Source of the DNA: Undibacterium sp. YM2
Lineage (GTDB): Bacteria; Pseudomonadota; Gammaproteobacteria; Burkholderiales; Burkholderiaceae_D
NCBI RefSeq assembly: GCF_009937975.1
Contig: NZ_AP018441.1
Coordinates: 682,001-746,000 of the forward strand
Length of the DNA stretch: 64,000 nt
Direction of reading: 5' to 3'
The notes beneath the pieces are model-generated. The model searched no databases. It had not been told where the DNA came from and saw only the letters and a program-made list of their open reading frames with translations. Numbering within the stretch: position 1 is the first letter of the stretch; each line of letters starts with the position of its first letter. Position numbers and translations under genes: made by a program. This document shows positions 18,871 through 28,265 of this stretch, one piece after another.

Positions 18871-19781
18871 ATGAATCTCATAGACCTCAAAATCTTTGCC
18901 TGCGTGGCAAGACAGCCATCGCTGGGAGCAGCGGCGCTGGAGCTGCACCTGACTCCTTCTGCCATTTCCAAGGCCTTGCGCAGGCTGGAGGGCGATCTGG
19001 ATACGGTCTTGTTTGACCGTTCTGCCAAGCAGCTCAGCCTGAATGCCAGCGGCCAGCGCATGCTGGACTTTGCCCGCAATATGTTATCCATGGCTGACCA
19101 GGCCAGGGCCGATGTGCGGGGTGACGACGCCAGCATCAGTTGCCGCGTGGCTGGCCCGGCCATACTGCTGTGGCGGCATGCCGAGCAACTGGCGCAGGCC
19201 ATGGCGGCTTACCCGGTGGCAGACATGCATTTGCTGAGTATGTATGAAGAAGATGCCCTGGCCGCATTGGCCAGGGGGAGGCTAGCCACGCCCTGGTCAC
19301 CGGCGAAGTCTTGCATGGCCGCGCTGCCCACTGGTCGGCAGACTGGGCCAGTGTTTCTCTGGGTACGCTGAGGCTGCAATTGCTGGCGGGCAAACAGCAT
19401 CCCTTGCTGGGCGGTGCTGCCAGCCAGCCAGGGCAGAGTTTCACCAGTACCCAGGTGCTGGCCCATGATTTTGTCAGCCCTGCGCGCTCCTTGTTTTGCG
19501 GCAAGCAACGTGGCAAACACTCTGATGGCTGGCGTGATGACCAGTTCCCGCGCCGCATCGCCTACTGGATAGATGATTTGCAATTGCTGCTGGCCATGGT
19601 CAGGTCGGGCAAGGCCCTGGCCTATTTGCCTGACTTTGCCCTCGACGATGCCGATTTGGTGCGGCTTGAAGTGACGGACTGCGGTTTTCAATGCATGGAA
19701 GAAGTCCACCTGGTCTGGAATACCAGGAATGCAGCGCAGTGGCAGCGAGCTGTGGTCAGGGCGCTGACAGGGGAAAACTGA
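18871..19781 (+). pseudogene. LysR-family regulator, frameshifted
   Basis: The 5' part (18871 to about 19280) encodes a normal LysR N-terminus with helix-turn-helix (LHLTPSAISKALRRLEGDL). The 3' part, from about 19278 to 19781, encodes the substrate-binding domain in another frame. Adding one G to the GGGGG run at 19274-19278 would join them as ..LARGEASHALVTGEVLHG.. and give about 303 residues, a standard LysR length. As read, frame 1 stops at 19371. Either a true one-base deletion or a homopolymer sequencing error explains this. It is divergent from the MDR oxidoreductase gene. Confidence 0.85.
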
Positions 19782-19924
19782 TTTTTTTGCATAGTGTGCA
19801 GAAACTTGCAGTGATTGAGATACAATCCGTTACATAAGAAGCTGAATGTCAGGCAGTGGAAATTTCTACAGGCGTCAGAAAACCGTGATAATTCAGCATT
19901 CTTGAAGAAAACAGGGCAGATAAC

Positions 19925-20659
19925 ATGAGCAATACCACCCATTTTGGTTACACCACCGTAGAAGAAGATCAAAAAGTCCATAAGGTCGCCGAGGTTTTTC
20001 ATTCCGTCGCCGCCAAATATGATGTCATGAATGACATGATGTCGGCTGGCTTGCACAGGGTCTGGAAGATTTTCACGGTCGCCCAGGCTGGTGTGCGCCC
20101 TGGTTTCAAGGTGCTGGATATTGCCGGTGGTACCGGTGATTTGACCAAGGAATTCGTGCGTCAGGCGGGCAAGACCGGTGAGGTCTGGCATACCGATATC
20201 AACGAGTCCATGCTCAGGGTAGGGCGTGACCGCCTCTTGAATAAGGGCCTGATCACCCCCACTTTATTATGCGACGCAGAAAAATTACCCTTCCAGGATA
20301 ATTACTTTGACAGAGTGACCGTGGCGTTTGGTTTGCGCAATATGACACACAAGGATCAGGCACTGGCAGAAATGCAGCGTGTACTGAAACCGGGTGGCAA
20401 ATTGCTGGTGCTGGAATTTTCCAAGGTTCCAGAAATTTTGCAAAAACCTTATGACCTGTATTCGTTCAAGGTCTTGCCCTGGATGGGGCAAAAGATAGCT
20501 GGCGATGCTGACAGCTACAAGTACCTGGCTGAATCGATACGCATGCATCCTGATCAGGAAACCCTGAAGGGCATGATGGAAACAGCAGGTCTGGAAAGTG
20601 TGCAATATTTTAATTTGACGGCAGGTGTGGCCGCTTTACACACCGGTATCAAGTTGTAA
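19925..20659 (+). CDS. ubiE: Demethylmenaquinone/2-methoxy-6-polyprenylbenzoquinol methyltransferase UbiE
   Basis: Encodes 244 residues. It is the SAM-dependent C-methyltransferase of ubiquinone (and menaquinone) synthesis. Visible motifs are [17 protein letters not shown] (UbiE signature), [11 protein letters not shown] (SAM motif I), [20 protein letters not shown] and the C-terminal [17 protein letters not shown]. It is the first of a rightward run with a Tim44-domain protein, ubiJ, ubiB and a TPMT-like gene, consistent with the known ubi gene neighbourhood. Cytoplasmic. Confidence 0.96.
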   Translation: MSNTTHFGYTTVEEDQKVHKVAEVFHSVAAKYDVMNDMMSAGLHRVWKIFTVAQAGVRPGFKVLDIAGGTGDLTKEFVRQAGKTGEVWHTDINESMLRVGRDRLLNKGLITPTLLCDAEKLPFQDNYFDRVTVAFGLRNMTHKDQALAEMQRVLKPGGKLLVLEFSKVPEILQKPYDLYSFKVLPWMGQKIAGDADSYKYLAESIRMHPDQETLKGMMETAGLESVQYFNLTAGVAALHTGIKL

Positions 20660-20730
20660 TGCAATTGTGAAGTAAAAAATCTGAAAAAAGCAGTCTGAAG
20701 TAATAAAACCTTGAAACAAACGGGAGTCGA

Positions 20731-21633
20731 ATGATGAAAAAGTTTCTGATCGCCATGCTGGTCGTAGCAAGTACGATGGCAATGACAGTCTCTGACGCAG
20801 AAGCCAAGCGTCTTGGTGGTGGCGGCTCTATAGGTCGTCAATCCAATAATGTAACGCGTCAGGCTACGCCGCCGTCTCCATCTAACGCGGCCAAACCGGC
20901 TGCTGCACCTGCACCTGCTGCCGGTGCACCTGCAGTGACACCTCCCAAACCAGGTATCCCTTGGAAAGGTATAGCCGGTGGCTTGATCGGTGGTGCCTTG
21001 CTGGGCGCAGCCTTGTCGCATTTTGGCCTGGGCGGCGCAGCTGCCAGCATGCTGGGTAGCTTGCTGACTTTTGCCCTGATAGGTTTTGCGATTTTCTTCG
21101 TGATACGTCTGTTCCGTAACAAGAATGGTCAAAGCACGGGCAATAGTTTTAATCAGCCAGCGTTTGCAGGCGTTCCTTCTGTAACACCGCAGCCTATGGC
21201 TTTCCAAAGCAATGCGCCAGTGTCCGGTGGCAGCAATGCTGATACCAATGCCAACTGGACTATTCCGGCTGACTTTGATGTGCCAGGCTTCCTGCGTAAT
21301 GCAAAAAGCTATTTCATCCGCCTGCAAGCGGCATGGGACAAGGCTGACATTAATGATTTGCGTGAATTCACAACGGCAGAAATGTATGCTGAACTGAAGT
21401 TGCAGATTCAGGAACGTGGCGCATCGCCTAATGTCACCGATGTTGTGACTTTGAATGCCGATCTGCTGGGCGTAGAGACTGCAGGTGCCGATTACCTGGC
21501 CAGCATCAAGTTCACAGGCATGATCAAGGAAGCTGCCAATGCACCGGCAGAAGCCTTCAATGAAGTCTGGAATCTGTCCAAGCCAGTCAATGGTCAGGGT
21601 GGTTGGGTGTTGGCCGGTATTCAACAAATGTAA
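20731..21633 (+). CDS. Tim44-like domain membrane protein
   Basis: Encodes 300 residues. A signal or anchor begins the protein (MKKFLIAMLVVASTMAMTVS), followed by a Pro/Ala-rich linker, two glycine-rich hydrophobic segments (about 85-130: GGLIGGALLGAALSHFGLGG and FALIGFAIFFVIRLF), and a C-terminal Tim44-like domain (about 175-300, DFDVPGFLRNAKSYFIRLQ..). The gene is regularly placed between ubiE and ubiJ in Burkholderiales, which suggests a link to membrane-bound ubiquinone assembly, but the function is not established. The SD GGGAG precedes the ATG. A MITE-like element and a terminator lie downstream. Confidence 0.87.
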   Translation: MMKKFLIAMLVVASTMAMTVSDAEAKRLGGGGSIGRQSNNVTRQATPPSPSNAAKPAAAPAPAAGAPAVTPPKPGIPWKGIAGGLIGGALLGAALSHFGLGGAAASMLGSLLTFALIGFAIFFVIRLFRNKNGQSTGNSFNQPAFAGVPSVTPQPMAFQSNAPVSGGSNADTNANWTIPADFDVPGFLRNAKSYFIRLQAAWDKADINDLREFTTAEMYAELKLQIQERGASPNVTDVVTLNADLLGVETAGADYLASIKFTGMIKEAANAPAEAFNEVWNLSKPVNGQGGWVLAGIQQM

Positions 21634-21637
21634 TGAC

Positions 21638-21737
21638 GGACTCACGCAAAACCGCTCCAGCGGCCTTGCAGCGCCTAGCCGTACAATTGTACTGTCGTCG
21701 GCGCTGCAAGATTGCTGGAACAATTTTGCGAGACTCC
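21638..21737. mobile_element. MITE-like palindromic element, copy 1
   Basis: A 100-bp imperfect palindrome. Arms of about 34 bp (starting GGACTCACGCAAAACC and ending with the complement of GGAGTCTCGCAAAATTG) flank a TTGCAGCGCC...GGCGCTGCAA stem. Ends resemble those of the element at 45778-45841. It sits 4 bp after the Tim44-gene stop. No clear target-site duplication is visible and no transposase is present. Confidence 0.6.
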
Positions 21738-21789
21738 TAAAGTTTTGACGCTACGCAGCGATGCTGGCTGCGATAAGCTGTTAAACTGG

Positions 21790-21820
21790 AACCGCCCTGC
21801 AACTGCCGGGCGGTTTTTTT
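21790..21820 (+). terminator. Intrinsic terminator after the Tim44-domain gene
   Basis: AACCGCCC (21790-21797) pairs with GGGCGGTT (21808-21815) around a 10-nt loop, followed by five more T residues. This is a standard rightward Rho-independent terminator and separates the ubiE-Tim44 unit from ubiJ-ubiB. Confidence 0.85.
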
Positions 21821-21888
21821 ATTTGCACGATACCTGTGCCTGTGCATCTCATGCTGGTTCGGTATTTTGTAATTGCCCTGATTTGAAC

Positions 21889-22470
21889 ATGATCTCCATC
21901 GCACCTTTTGTAACTTTTATCAATCATTTACTGGCACAAGAAGGTTGGGCTAAAAACAAGCTCTTGCCGCATGCCGGTAAAATTGCCTGTATAGACTTGC
22001 AAACCATGCAGTTGCGCCTCAAAGTGGCGCCAGATGGCTTGCTGGAAAGCGCCGCTGCCAACGAGCTGGCGCAAGTCACCATCTACGTCAAACTCAGCGA
22101 TTTGCCGTTGATTGCGCAAAACCGTGAGCGTGCTTTTTCTTATGTGAAGATAGAAGGTGACGCAGACTTTGCCAATACCATCTCCCATCTCAGCCAAAAC
22201 TTGCGCTGGGAAGCGGAAGAAGACTTGAGCAAGCTGTTTGGTGATGTAGCGGCAGTGCGCATGGTAGGCTTTGCAAAATCCCTGCACCAGACTGCACTGG
22301 AGACCCATCAAAAAATCCAGGAAAACCTGGCTGAATATTTTTTAGAAGAAAACCCCATGCTGGTCCGGCCTCAGGCCGTGCAGGGCTTTAGTACCGAAGT
22401 CAACAAGACGCGGGATGATGTCGAGCGTCTTATCAAGCGCATCGAAAAACTGGAAAGGATGCGCGGATGA
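21889..22470 (+). CDS. ubiJ: Ubiquinone biosynthesis accessory factor UbiJ (SCP2 domain)
   Basis: Encodes 193 residues from ATG 21889; the longer open frame back to 21712 crosses the terminator and is not coding. UbiJ binds prenylated ubiquinone intermediates through an SCP2 sterol-carrier-like domain (about 15-110, [12 protein letters not shown].. and [20 protein letters not shown]) and scaffolds the soluble Ubi complex. The C-terminus is helical ([20 protein letters not shown]). Its stop overlaps the ubiB start (ATGA), the usual ubiJ-ubiB coupling. Family identity is supported by domain and neighbour together. Confidence 0.88.
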   Translation: MISIAPFVTFINHLLAQEGWAKNKLLPHAGKIACIDLQTMQLRLKVAPDGLLESAAANELAQVTIYVKLSDLPLIAQNRERAFSYVKIEGDADFANTISHLSQNLRWEAEEDLSKLFGDVAAVRMVGFAKSLHQTALETHQKIQENLAEYFLEENPMLVRPQAVQGFSTEVNKTRDDVERLIKRIEKLERMRG

Positions 22471-24032
22471 TATTGAAGTTTCTCAGACTGGCGAAAATCA
22501 TACGTATCGCCATCAAATATGGCATCGATGAAATTGCGATCTCCGGTCTGTCAGTGCCACGCACGGCACGCCTGATAGACATCCTGATTTTCTGGCGTGA
22601 CCTGTCAGCACCACGTGGTGAGCGTCTGCGCAAGGCTCTGGAAGAACTGGGTCCCATCTTCGTCAAGTTTGGCCAGGTATTATCAACCCGGCGCGACCTT
22701 ATGCCGCCGGACATCGCCGATGAACTGACGCACCTGCAAGACCGCGTTCCTTCGTTCGACCCTGACCTGGCAATCGCGCAGATCAAGAAATCCCTGGGCT
22801 CACATCCTGACCAGTTGTTTGCCAGTTTCGAGCGTGTGCCAGTCGCTTCTGCGTCCATCGCCCAGGTACATTTCGCCACCTTGAAAGATGGCCGCGAAGT
22901 TGCCGTCAAGGTGCTGCGCCCCGGCATGAAAGAAGCCATTGATGATGACGTGGCACTCATGCAGATTGCTGCGGGCTGGCTGGAAGCACTGTGGGCAGAT
23001 GGCAAACGTCTCAAGGCAAAAGAAGTCGTGGCCGAGTTTGACAAGTATCTGCATGACGAGCTGGACCTCATGCGCGAAGCCGCCAATGGCAGCCAGTTGC
23101 GCCGCAATTTTGCCGATTCGGATTTACTACTGGTGCCAGAGATGCATTGGGATTATTGCTCGTCCTCAGTCATCGTCATGGAACGCATGCAGGGCATACC
23201 GATTTCGCAACTGGATAAATTGCGCGAAGCCGGTGTTGATTTGCAAAAGCTGTCGCGCGATGGCGTGACCATTTTCTTTACCCAGGTGTTTCGCGATGGC
23301 TTTTTCCATGCTGATATGCACCCCGGTAATATTCTGGTATCGACCGCGCCAGCGACGCTGGGCCGTTATATTGCGCTGGATTTCGGTATCGTTGGTACCC
23401 TCAATGATTTCGACAAGGATTATCTGTCGCAAAACTTTCTGGCTTTTTTCCAGCGCGACTATAAGCGCGTGGCCGAAGCGCATATAGAATCCGGCTGGGC
23501 ACCCAAAGAGACACGCGTCGATGAGCTTGAGGCAGCAGTGCGCGCCTGTTGTGAACCTATCTTTGACCGGCCATTGAAAGATATTTCTTTCGGTCAGGTC
23601 TTGCTGCGCCTGTTCCAGACTTCACGCCGTTTCAATGTAGAAGTACAACCGCAACTGGTGCTGCTGCAAAAAACGCTGCTCAATATAGAAGGACTGGGCC
23701 GTCAGCTTGACCCTGACCTGGACTTGTGGAAAACCGCCAAGCCCTATCTTGAACGCTGGATGAGCGAACAGGTAGGCTGGCGCGGCCTGATAGACAAGCT
23801 CAAGGACGAAGCGCCACGCTACAGCCATATCTTCCCGCAATTGCCGCGCCTTGCACATCAGGCCCTGACACGCGCTGCCGAACCCCGGCATAGCGATGAA
23901 ATGCTGATGGCCTTGTTGACTGAGCAAAGACGCACCAACCGCCTGTTGCGTACGATAGTGTATTTTGGCGCGGGACTGTTCTCTGGTGTCGTGGTGGCGC
24001 AATTGCTGCTGCATTTTTATTTCAAAATCTGA
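22467..24032 (+). CDS. ubiB: Ubiquinone biosynthesis regulatory ATPase/kinase-like protein UbiB
   Basis: Encodes 521 residues, the usual length. UbiB is an atypical kinase-like ATPase of the inner membrane needed for ubiquinone synthesis. Motifs seen: the KxGQ motif ([17 protein letters not shown]), the Ala/Ser nucleotide loop and lysine ([13 protein letters not shown].., VAVKVLRPG), the HADMHPGN catalytic loop and DFGIVG metal motif, and one C-terminal transmembrane helix (about 495-520, [19 protein letters not shown]). It overlaps ubiJ by 4 bp. The TPMT-like gene follows by 22 bp, probably in the same transcript. Confidence 0.96.
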   Translation: MILKFLRLAKIIRIAIKYGIDEIAISGLSVPRTARLIDILIFWRDLSAPRGERLRKALEELGPIFVKFGQVLSTRRDLMPPDIADELTHLQDRVPSFDPDLAIAQIKKSLGSHPDQLFASFERVPVASASIAQVHFATLKDGREVAVKVLRPGMKEAIDDDVALMQIAAGWLEALWADGKRLKAKEVVAEFDKYLHDELDLMREAANGSQLRRNFADSDLLLVPEMHWDYCSSSVIVMERMQGIPISQLDKLREAGVDLQKLSRDGVTIFFTQVFRDGFFHADMHPGNILVSTAPATLGRYIALDFGIVGTLNDFDKDYLSQNFLAFFQRDYKRVAEAHIESGWAPKETRVDELEAAVRACCEPIFDRPLKDISFGQVLLRLFQTSRRFNVEVQPQLVLLQKTLLNIEGLGRQLDPDLDLWKTAKPYLERWMSEQVGWRGLIDKLKDEAPRYSHIFPQLPRLAHQALTRAAEPRHSDEMLMALLTEQRRTNRLLRTIVYFGAGLFSGVVVAQLLLHFYFKI

Positions 24033-24054
24033 CGCAACAAGTTCATACAGAAGC

Positions 24055-24663
24055 ATGGCTGATTTCATTAACCGTGACCCACGCAATCCGCAATTCTGGG
24101 ACGAGCGTTTTGAAAAAAACTTTACTCCCTGGGATAAGGGTAATGTACCGGCAGATTTGCAAGCTTTCATGCAGGCTGCATCTCAGCCCATGAATACGCT
24201 GATTCCGGGTTGTGGCAATGGCTATGAAGCAGCCTTTCTGGCGCAAGCAGGCTGGCCAGTGGTCGCCATCGATTTTTCGCCTGCTGCCGTGCGCAGTGCA
24301 CAGGCAGCGATAGGCGAGTGGGGTAAGCATGTTATCGAGGCCGATTTTTTTGCCTACACTCCAGAGCAAGAGCTAAACCTGATCTATGAACGCGCCTTCT
24401 TTTGCGCCTTGCCACCTGGGATGCGAGCAGATATTGTCAAACGCTGGGCTGCACTGTTACCCACAGGCGCTTTGCTGGCAGGGTATTTTTTCTTTGATGA
24501 TGCGCCAGATGCATCGCTCAAAGGGCCGCCATTTACCATACACAGTGCGGCATTCCGTGAATTGATGTTGCCGTATTTTGATTTGCTCGAAGAGCGGGCG
24601 GTCAGTGATTCCATCCCCGTGTTTGCGGGTAAGGAAAGATGGCAGGTGTGGCGGCGCTTGTAA
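24055..24663 (+). CDS. TPMT-family SAM-dependent methyltransferase
   Basis: Encodes 202 residues from ATG 24055; the open frame continues upstream into ubiB but those residues are out of its reading frame. The sequence has the thiopurine-methyltransferase-like N-terminus (FWDERFEKNFTPWDKG), SAM motif I LIPGCGNGYEAAFLA and the downstream IYERAFFCALPPGMR and YFFFDDAP. Bacterial members methylate thiols, selenium/tellurium compounds or unknown metabolites. The gene follows ubiB closely, a position often taken by small methyltransferases, but I infer no role in quinone synthesis. Confidence 0.87.
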   Translation: MADFINRDPRNPQFWDERFEKNFTPWDKGNVPADLQAFMQAASQPMNTLIPGCGNGYEAAFLAQAGWPVVAIDFSPAAVRSAQAAIGEWGKHVIEADFFAYTPEQELNLIYERAFFCALPPGMRADIVKRWAALLPTGALLAGYFFFDDAPDASLKGPPFTIHSAAFRELMLPYFDLLEERAVSDSIPVFAGKERWQVWRRL

Positions 24664-24705
24664 TATCGTAATCGCGGTTGGGTTAATCGCAGGTTGGGCT
24701 AGGGT

Positions 24706-24806
24706 GTAGGTTGGGCTACGCTTCATCAGCCCAACACTCGGCCTTTGCAAATGTTTACGTGATTTAAATGCCGAGTGTTGGGCTGATACCCCGTAGCCCA
24801 ACCTAC
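24706..24806. repeat. Type A inverted-repeat element, full copy
   Basis: A 101-bp element. GTAGGTTGGGCTACG at the left end pairs with CGTAGCCCAACCTAC at the right end, and AGCCCAACACTCGGC with GCCGAGTGTTGGGCT inside. An additional partial copy (AGGTTGGGCTAG) lies just upstream at about 24691-24702. The copy at 43658-43758 is the same length in the opposite orientation. No coding capacity. Confidence 0.85.
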
Positions 24807-24935
24807 GAAGTTAGCGCGCTCAATACTCATAGGCACACCCCTTGCTTACCACTCTCTCATACTGACCACGTCATAAGCCGGTCACCTCCATGCTTCACTC
24901 TCCCTCATGGCGCATGCCTCTGGAAAGGGAATAGA

Positions 24936-25958
24936 ATGAACAAAACAGTCACACTGGCATTGCAGGGTGGTGGATCACACGGCGCACTGACTTGGGGCGT
25001 GCTTGATCGTTTGCTCGAAGATGGGCGTGTCAGTATAGAGGCGATCAGTGGTTCCAGCGCCGGGGCCATGAATGCGGTGGCACTGGCGCATGGCTATTTG
25101 CAAGGCGGGGCAGATGGGGCCAGGCAGGCGCTGAAGAATTTTTGGGATAGCGTCGCCAGCATCTCCCCTTTCAATACGGTCGTGGATGAGCATGTGCTGA
25201 CAGCGGATATCGCTGCTCAATCAGAGTTACCGGCAGCCATGAAGCATTTGTTTGCCTGGACACGTTTTTTCTCACCGAGCCAGCTCAATCCCTTCGATAT
25301 CAACCCCTTGCGCGATATCCTGGCGGCGCAGATAGACTTTGAACGCTTGCGCCAGCTGCCTGGCATACAACTTTTTATCGCCACTACCCAGGTCAGTACC
25401 GGCACGCTAAAACTGTTCCGCAACCGCCAGATGAGCCTGGATGTCTTGCTGGCTTCCGCCTGTTTGCCGATGATACACAGAGCGGTGGAAATAGAGGGCG
25501 AAGCCTATTGGGATGGTGGCCTGACTGCTAACCCGCCTTTGTTTCCACTGGTGCATAAATGCAAGGCAAGGGACATCATCGCCATCCTTTTGCATGCCCA
25601 GCCCAGGGCGCAGATTCCTTCGTCTGCAAGTGAAATCTGGCACCGTCTGACCGAGATGGGTTTCAGCTCGACTTTTCATACGGAGCTGCAGGGATTGTTG
25701 CTGGCCAAGCGCGAAGCAGACCGTGGCTGGCTGACCTGGGGCAAGCTGGAACGCCGTTTGCGCAAGCTGAATCTGCATGTGATTGCCGCACCTGAACTCA
25801 TGAGCCAGCTCAGTAGCCACAGCAAGATGAATGCACAGGCAATTTTTTTACATAGCCTGCATGCAGAAGGCCGTGCCCGTGCGCAAGTCTGGCTGGATCA
25901 GCATTTCCAGCAACTGGGACAACAATCGAGCTTCAGGATGGCACATCTGTTTCGCTAG
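24936..25958 (+). CDS. Patatin-like phospholipase (RssA/YchK type)
   Basis: Encodes 340 residues from ATG 24936, preceded by AAAGGGA; the open frame upstream runs through the type A repeat and is not coding. Patatin phospholipases use a Ser-Asp dyad. Present are the oxyanion loop QGGGSHGAL, the nucleophile elbow GSSAG with Ser41, and the YWDGGLT motif with Asp193. The C-terminal 100 residues are helical and less conserved. No signal peptide, so likely cytoplasmic or membrane-peripheral. It probably deacylates membrane lipids, and the next gene is the lipid enzyme PssA, but the intervening 70 bp leaves operon status open. Confidence 0.9.
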   Translation: MNKTVTLALQGGGSHGALTWGVLDRLLEDGRVSIEAISGSSAGAMNAVALAHGYLQGGADGARQALKNFWDSVASISPFNTVVDEHVLTADIAAQSELPAAMKHLFAWTRFFSPSQLNPFDINPLRDILAAQIDFERLRQLPGIQLFIATTQVSTGTLKLFRNRQMSLDVLLASACLPMIHRAVEIEGEAYWDGGLTANPPLFPLVHKCKARDIIAILLHAQPRAQIPSSASEIWHRLTEMGFSSTFHTELQGLLLAKREADRGWLTWGKLERRLRKLNLHVIAAPELMSQLSSHSKMNAQAIFLHSLHAEGRARAQVWLDQHFQQLGQQSSFRMAHLFR

Positions 25959-26027
25959 CATCTGAGGCCGCGCTGGTGTTACCATCGTCAGGTTTTCACT
26001 GGTATCCACAGACATTCATAGACAGAC

Positions 26028-27377
26028 ATGCGCCTCTTCAAGTCCGCTTCCGACCTTACGCATTTAAACGGTATCCCGCTACAGGCGGATGCTGTCCAGA
26101 CGCTGCATAGCGCAGCAGACTACCGCAGCACTTTACTGGCAAAAATTGCCCAGGCAAAACACAGGATTTATCTGTGCAGCCTCTACCTGCAAAATGATGA
26201 AGCCGGGGCAGAGATATTGCAGGCATTGTATGCCGCCAAGAAGGCCAGGCCCGAACTTGATATCGCCGTCTTGGTCGATTGGCACCGGGCGCAGCGTGGC
26301 CTGATAGGTGCAGCAAAGAGTGGTGGCAATGCCGCCTGGTATCAGGAGATCAGCAAGGCCAATGCCTATACCGTGCCTCTGTACGGCATTCCCGTGCAGA
26401 CGCGTGAACTGTTTGGCGTGTTGCACCTGAAAGGCTTTGTCATTGATGATGAAGTCATCTACAGTGGTGCCAGCCTGAATAATGTGTATCTGCACAAGCA
26501 GGATAAATACCGCCATGACCGCTACCTGCTGATACACAATAAAGTGCTGGCCAACAGCATGGTGCAATTCATCCGTGAACATTTACTATCTGCCGCTGCC
26601 GTACACAGGCTGGATATGCCCCAGATACCCGGCACCCGCAGCATACGCCGCGAAATCAAGCAATTCAGGAGCAGGCTCAAAAGCGCCCGCTATGACTGCC
26701 ATGTGGCTGAGCAAGAACATGACAGGCATGGCCTGAGCGTGACACCGCTGGTGGGTGTGGGTAAAAACAATCCACTGAATAAAGTCATTTGCCAGTTGCT
26801 CGCTGCCAGCAAGAACCAGATCACCATCTGCACACCTTATTTTAATTTCCCGCTGGCTGTCACCCGTGAAATTAACCGCGCCCTGAAGCGCGGCGTGCGC
26901 ATCTGCATCATCGTGGGTGACAAGACGGCCAATGATTTCTTTATCCCACCTGAAGAACCTTTCAAGGTCATTGCCGCCTTGCCTTATCTGTACGAGGTTA
27001 ACTTGCGCCGCTTTGCCAAATCCCATCAGGCAGAAATCACCAGCCAGCAATTGCAACTGCGTCTGTGGAAGGACGACGACAATACCTATCACCTGAAGGG
27101 CATGTGGATAGACCAGGATTATGCGCTGATGACCGGCAATAACCTGAATCCGCGTGCCTTCCGCCTCGATCTGGAAAACGCCTTGCTGATGCATGACCCG
27201 CAGCATGAACTGCTGCAGCAAAGACAGGATGAGTTGAGCAGCATCATGGAGAAAACGACGGTCATTTCACATTACCGTGAGCTGGAAAAGAATACGGATT
27301 ATCCTGATCCCGTGCGCAAGCTGCTGGGGCGGCTTAGCGGTACGCGGCTGGACAGGCTGGCGTACAGGGTTTTGTAA
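26028..27377 (+). CDS. pssA: CDP-diacylglycerol--serine O-phosphatidyltransferase, PLD type
   Basis: Encodes 449 residues, close to E. coli PssA (451). It makes phosphatidylserine, the precursor of phosphatidylethanolamine, from CDP-diacylglycerol and serine, and belongs to the phospholipase D superfamily. Two HKD motifs are seen: HLKGFVIDDEVIYSG with His133 and HLKGMWIDQDYALMTGNN with His355. The family signature GASLNNVYLH also matches. The protein is soluble and associates with the membrane. It is unusual because many betaproteobacteria carry only the membrane-spanning PssA type; this one has the gammaproteobacterial type. Confidence 0.93.
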   Translation: MRLFKSASDLTHLNGIPLQADAVQTLHSAADYRSTLLAKIAQAKHRIYLCSLYLQNDEAGAEILQALYAAKKARPELDIAVLVDWHRAQRGLIGAAKSGGNAAWYQEISKANAYTVPLYGIPVQTRELFGVLHLKGFVIDDEVIYSGASLNNVYLHKQDKYRHDRYLLIHNKVLANSMVQFIREHLLSAAAVHRLDMPQIPGTRSIRREIKQFRSRLKSARYDCHVAEQEHDRHGLSVTPLVGVGKNNPLNKVICQLLAASKNQITICTPYFNFPLAVTREINRALKRGVRICIIVGDKTANDFFIPPEEPFKVIAALPYLYEVNLRRFAKSHQAEITSQQLQLRLWKDDDNTYHLKGMWIDQDYALMTGNNLNPRAFRLDLENALLMHDPQHELLQQRQDELSSIMEKTTVISHYRELEKNTDYPDPVRKLLGRLSGTRLDRLAYRVL

Positions 27378-27530
27378 AAAAATTTATTTCAAGATACGCG
27401 CCGGGTTCTTTTATTCTCTTTGTTCTCCTCTGTGACATTTCTGTGTCTCCGTGTTTCTGTGTTGAGAGGTCTTAGCTGTTTTTATCAAGGGAATATGTTC
27501 GGCCAGACAATATAAAAAACAGGAGACTGC

Positions 27531-28265
27531 ATGAACCTGGCGTTACTACTGCCACTGATAGGCATACCCCTGGTCGTCATCGGCTTTGCGCTGCGCTTCA
27601 ACCCCTTGCTGGTTGTTACCGTCGCTGGTTTGGGTACAGGCTTCGCCGTCGGCATGGATTTCATGAGCCTGCTGGAAACCTTCGGTGAAAAATTCCTCAA
27701 TAGCAGGCAACTCACCAGTTCATTATTGATCTTGCCCATCATAGGCTTGCTGGAACACTATGGCCTGCGTGAACGCGCCCAGCAATGGGTGGCGAACATA
27801 CGCAGCGCAACTACTGGCCGTATCCTCATGCTGTACTTCGTCGTGCGTGAAGCCAGTGCTGCCATGGGCTTGCTGAGTCTGGGCGGACAGGCGCAAACCG
27901 TGCGGCCCTTGCTGTCACCAATGGCAGAAGGTGCCGCCAGCAATTTGCATGGCGAATTGCCATCCGCCATACGCGACCGCATCGCTGCCCATGCCGCAGC
28001 CTGCGACAACGTCGCCTTGTTTTTTGGCGAAGATATCTTCATTGCCTTTGGTGCCGTGCTGCTGATGACCGCCTTTCTGAAGGAAAATGGTATCAATGGC
28101 ATTGAGCCACTGGCGATAGGTATCTGGGGCATACCAACGGCATTGTGCGCCTTGCTGATCCACCTGTTCCGCCTGTCGCGACTGGACGCCAGCATTGCCA
28201 AAGACATTGCGGCCTGGCAGAAAACTAATCAGGCAGGCCGGGCGAATGCGGTGGTGAACGCATGA
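27531..28265 (+). CDS. DUF969-family subunit of a putative 5-oxoproline transporter
   Basis: Encodes 244 residues with several hydrophobic segments (about 1-20, 24-45, 60-80, 165-190, 198-220). The DUF969/DUF979 pair is annotated as the two subunits of a 5-oxoproline transporter; this subunit carries the NLHGELPSAIRDRIAAHAAACDNVALFFGEDIF region. A strong AGGAGA Shine-Dalgarno precedes the ATG. It is the first gene of an operon with the DUF979 subunit and pcp, which releases pyroglutamate from peptides, and this matches the proposed substrate. Confidence 0.85.
   Translation: MNLALLLPLIGIPLVVIGFALRFNPLLVVTVAGLGTGFAVGMDFMSLLETFGEKFLNSRQLTSSLLILPIIGLLEHYGLRERAQQWVANIRSATTGRILMLYFVVREASAAMGLLSLGGQAQTVRPLLSPMAEGAASNLHGELPSAIRDRIAAHAAACDNVALFFGEDIFIAFGAVLLMTAFLKENGINGIEPLAIGIWGIPTALCALLIHLFRLSRLDASIAKDIAAWQKTNQAGRANAVVNA

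Noticed and set aside
19274..19278. Programmed ribosomal frameshift in the LysR gene
   Set aside because: The GGGGGAGG run could slip, but there is no stimulatory structure that I can identify and LysR regulators do not use frameshifting. A one-base loss is simpler.
21712..21888. N-terminal extension of UbiJ
   Set aside because: The open frame runs through an intrinsic terminator and shows no similarity to the family. ATG 21889 gives the normal UbiJ N-terminus.
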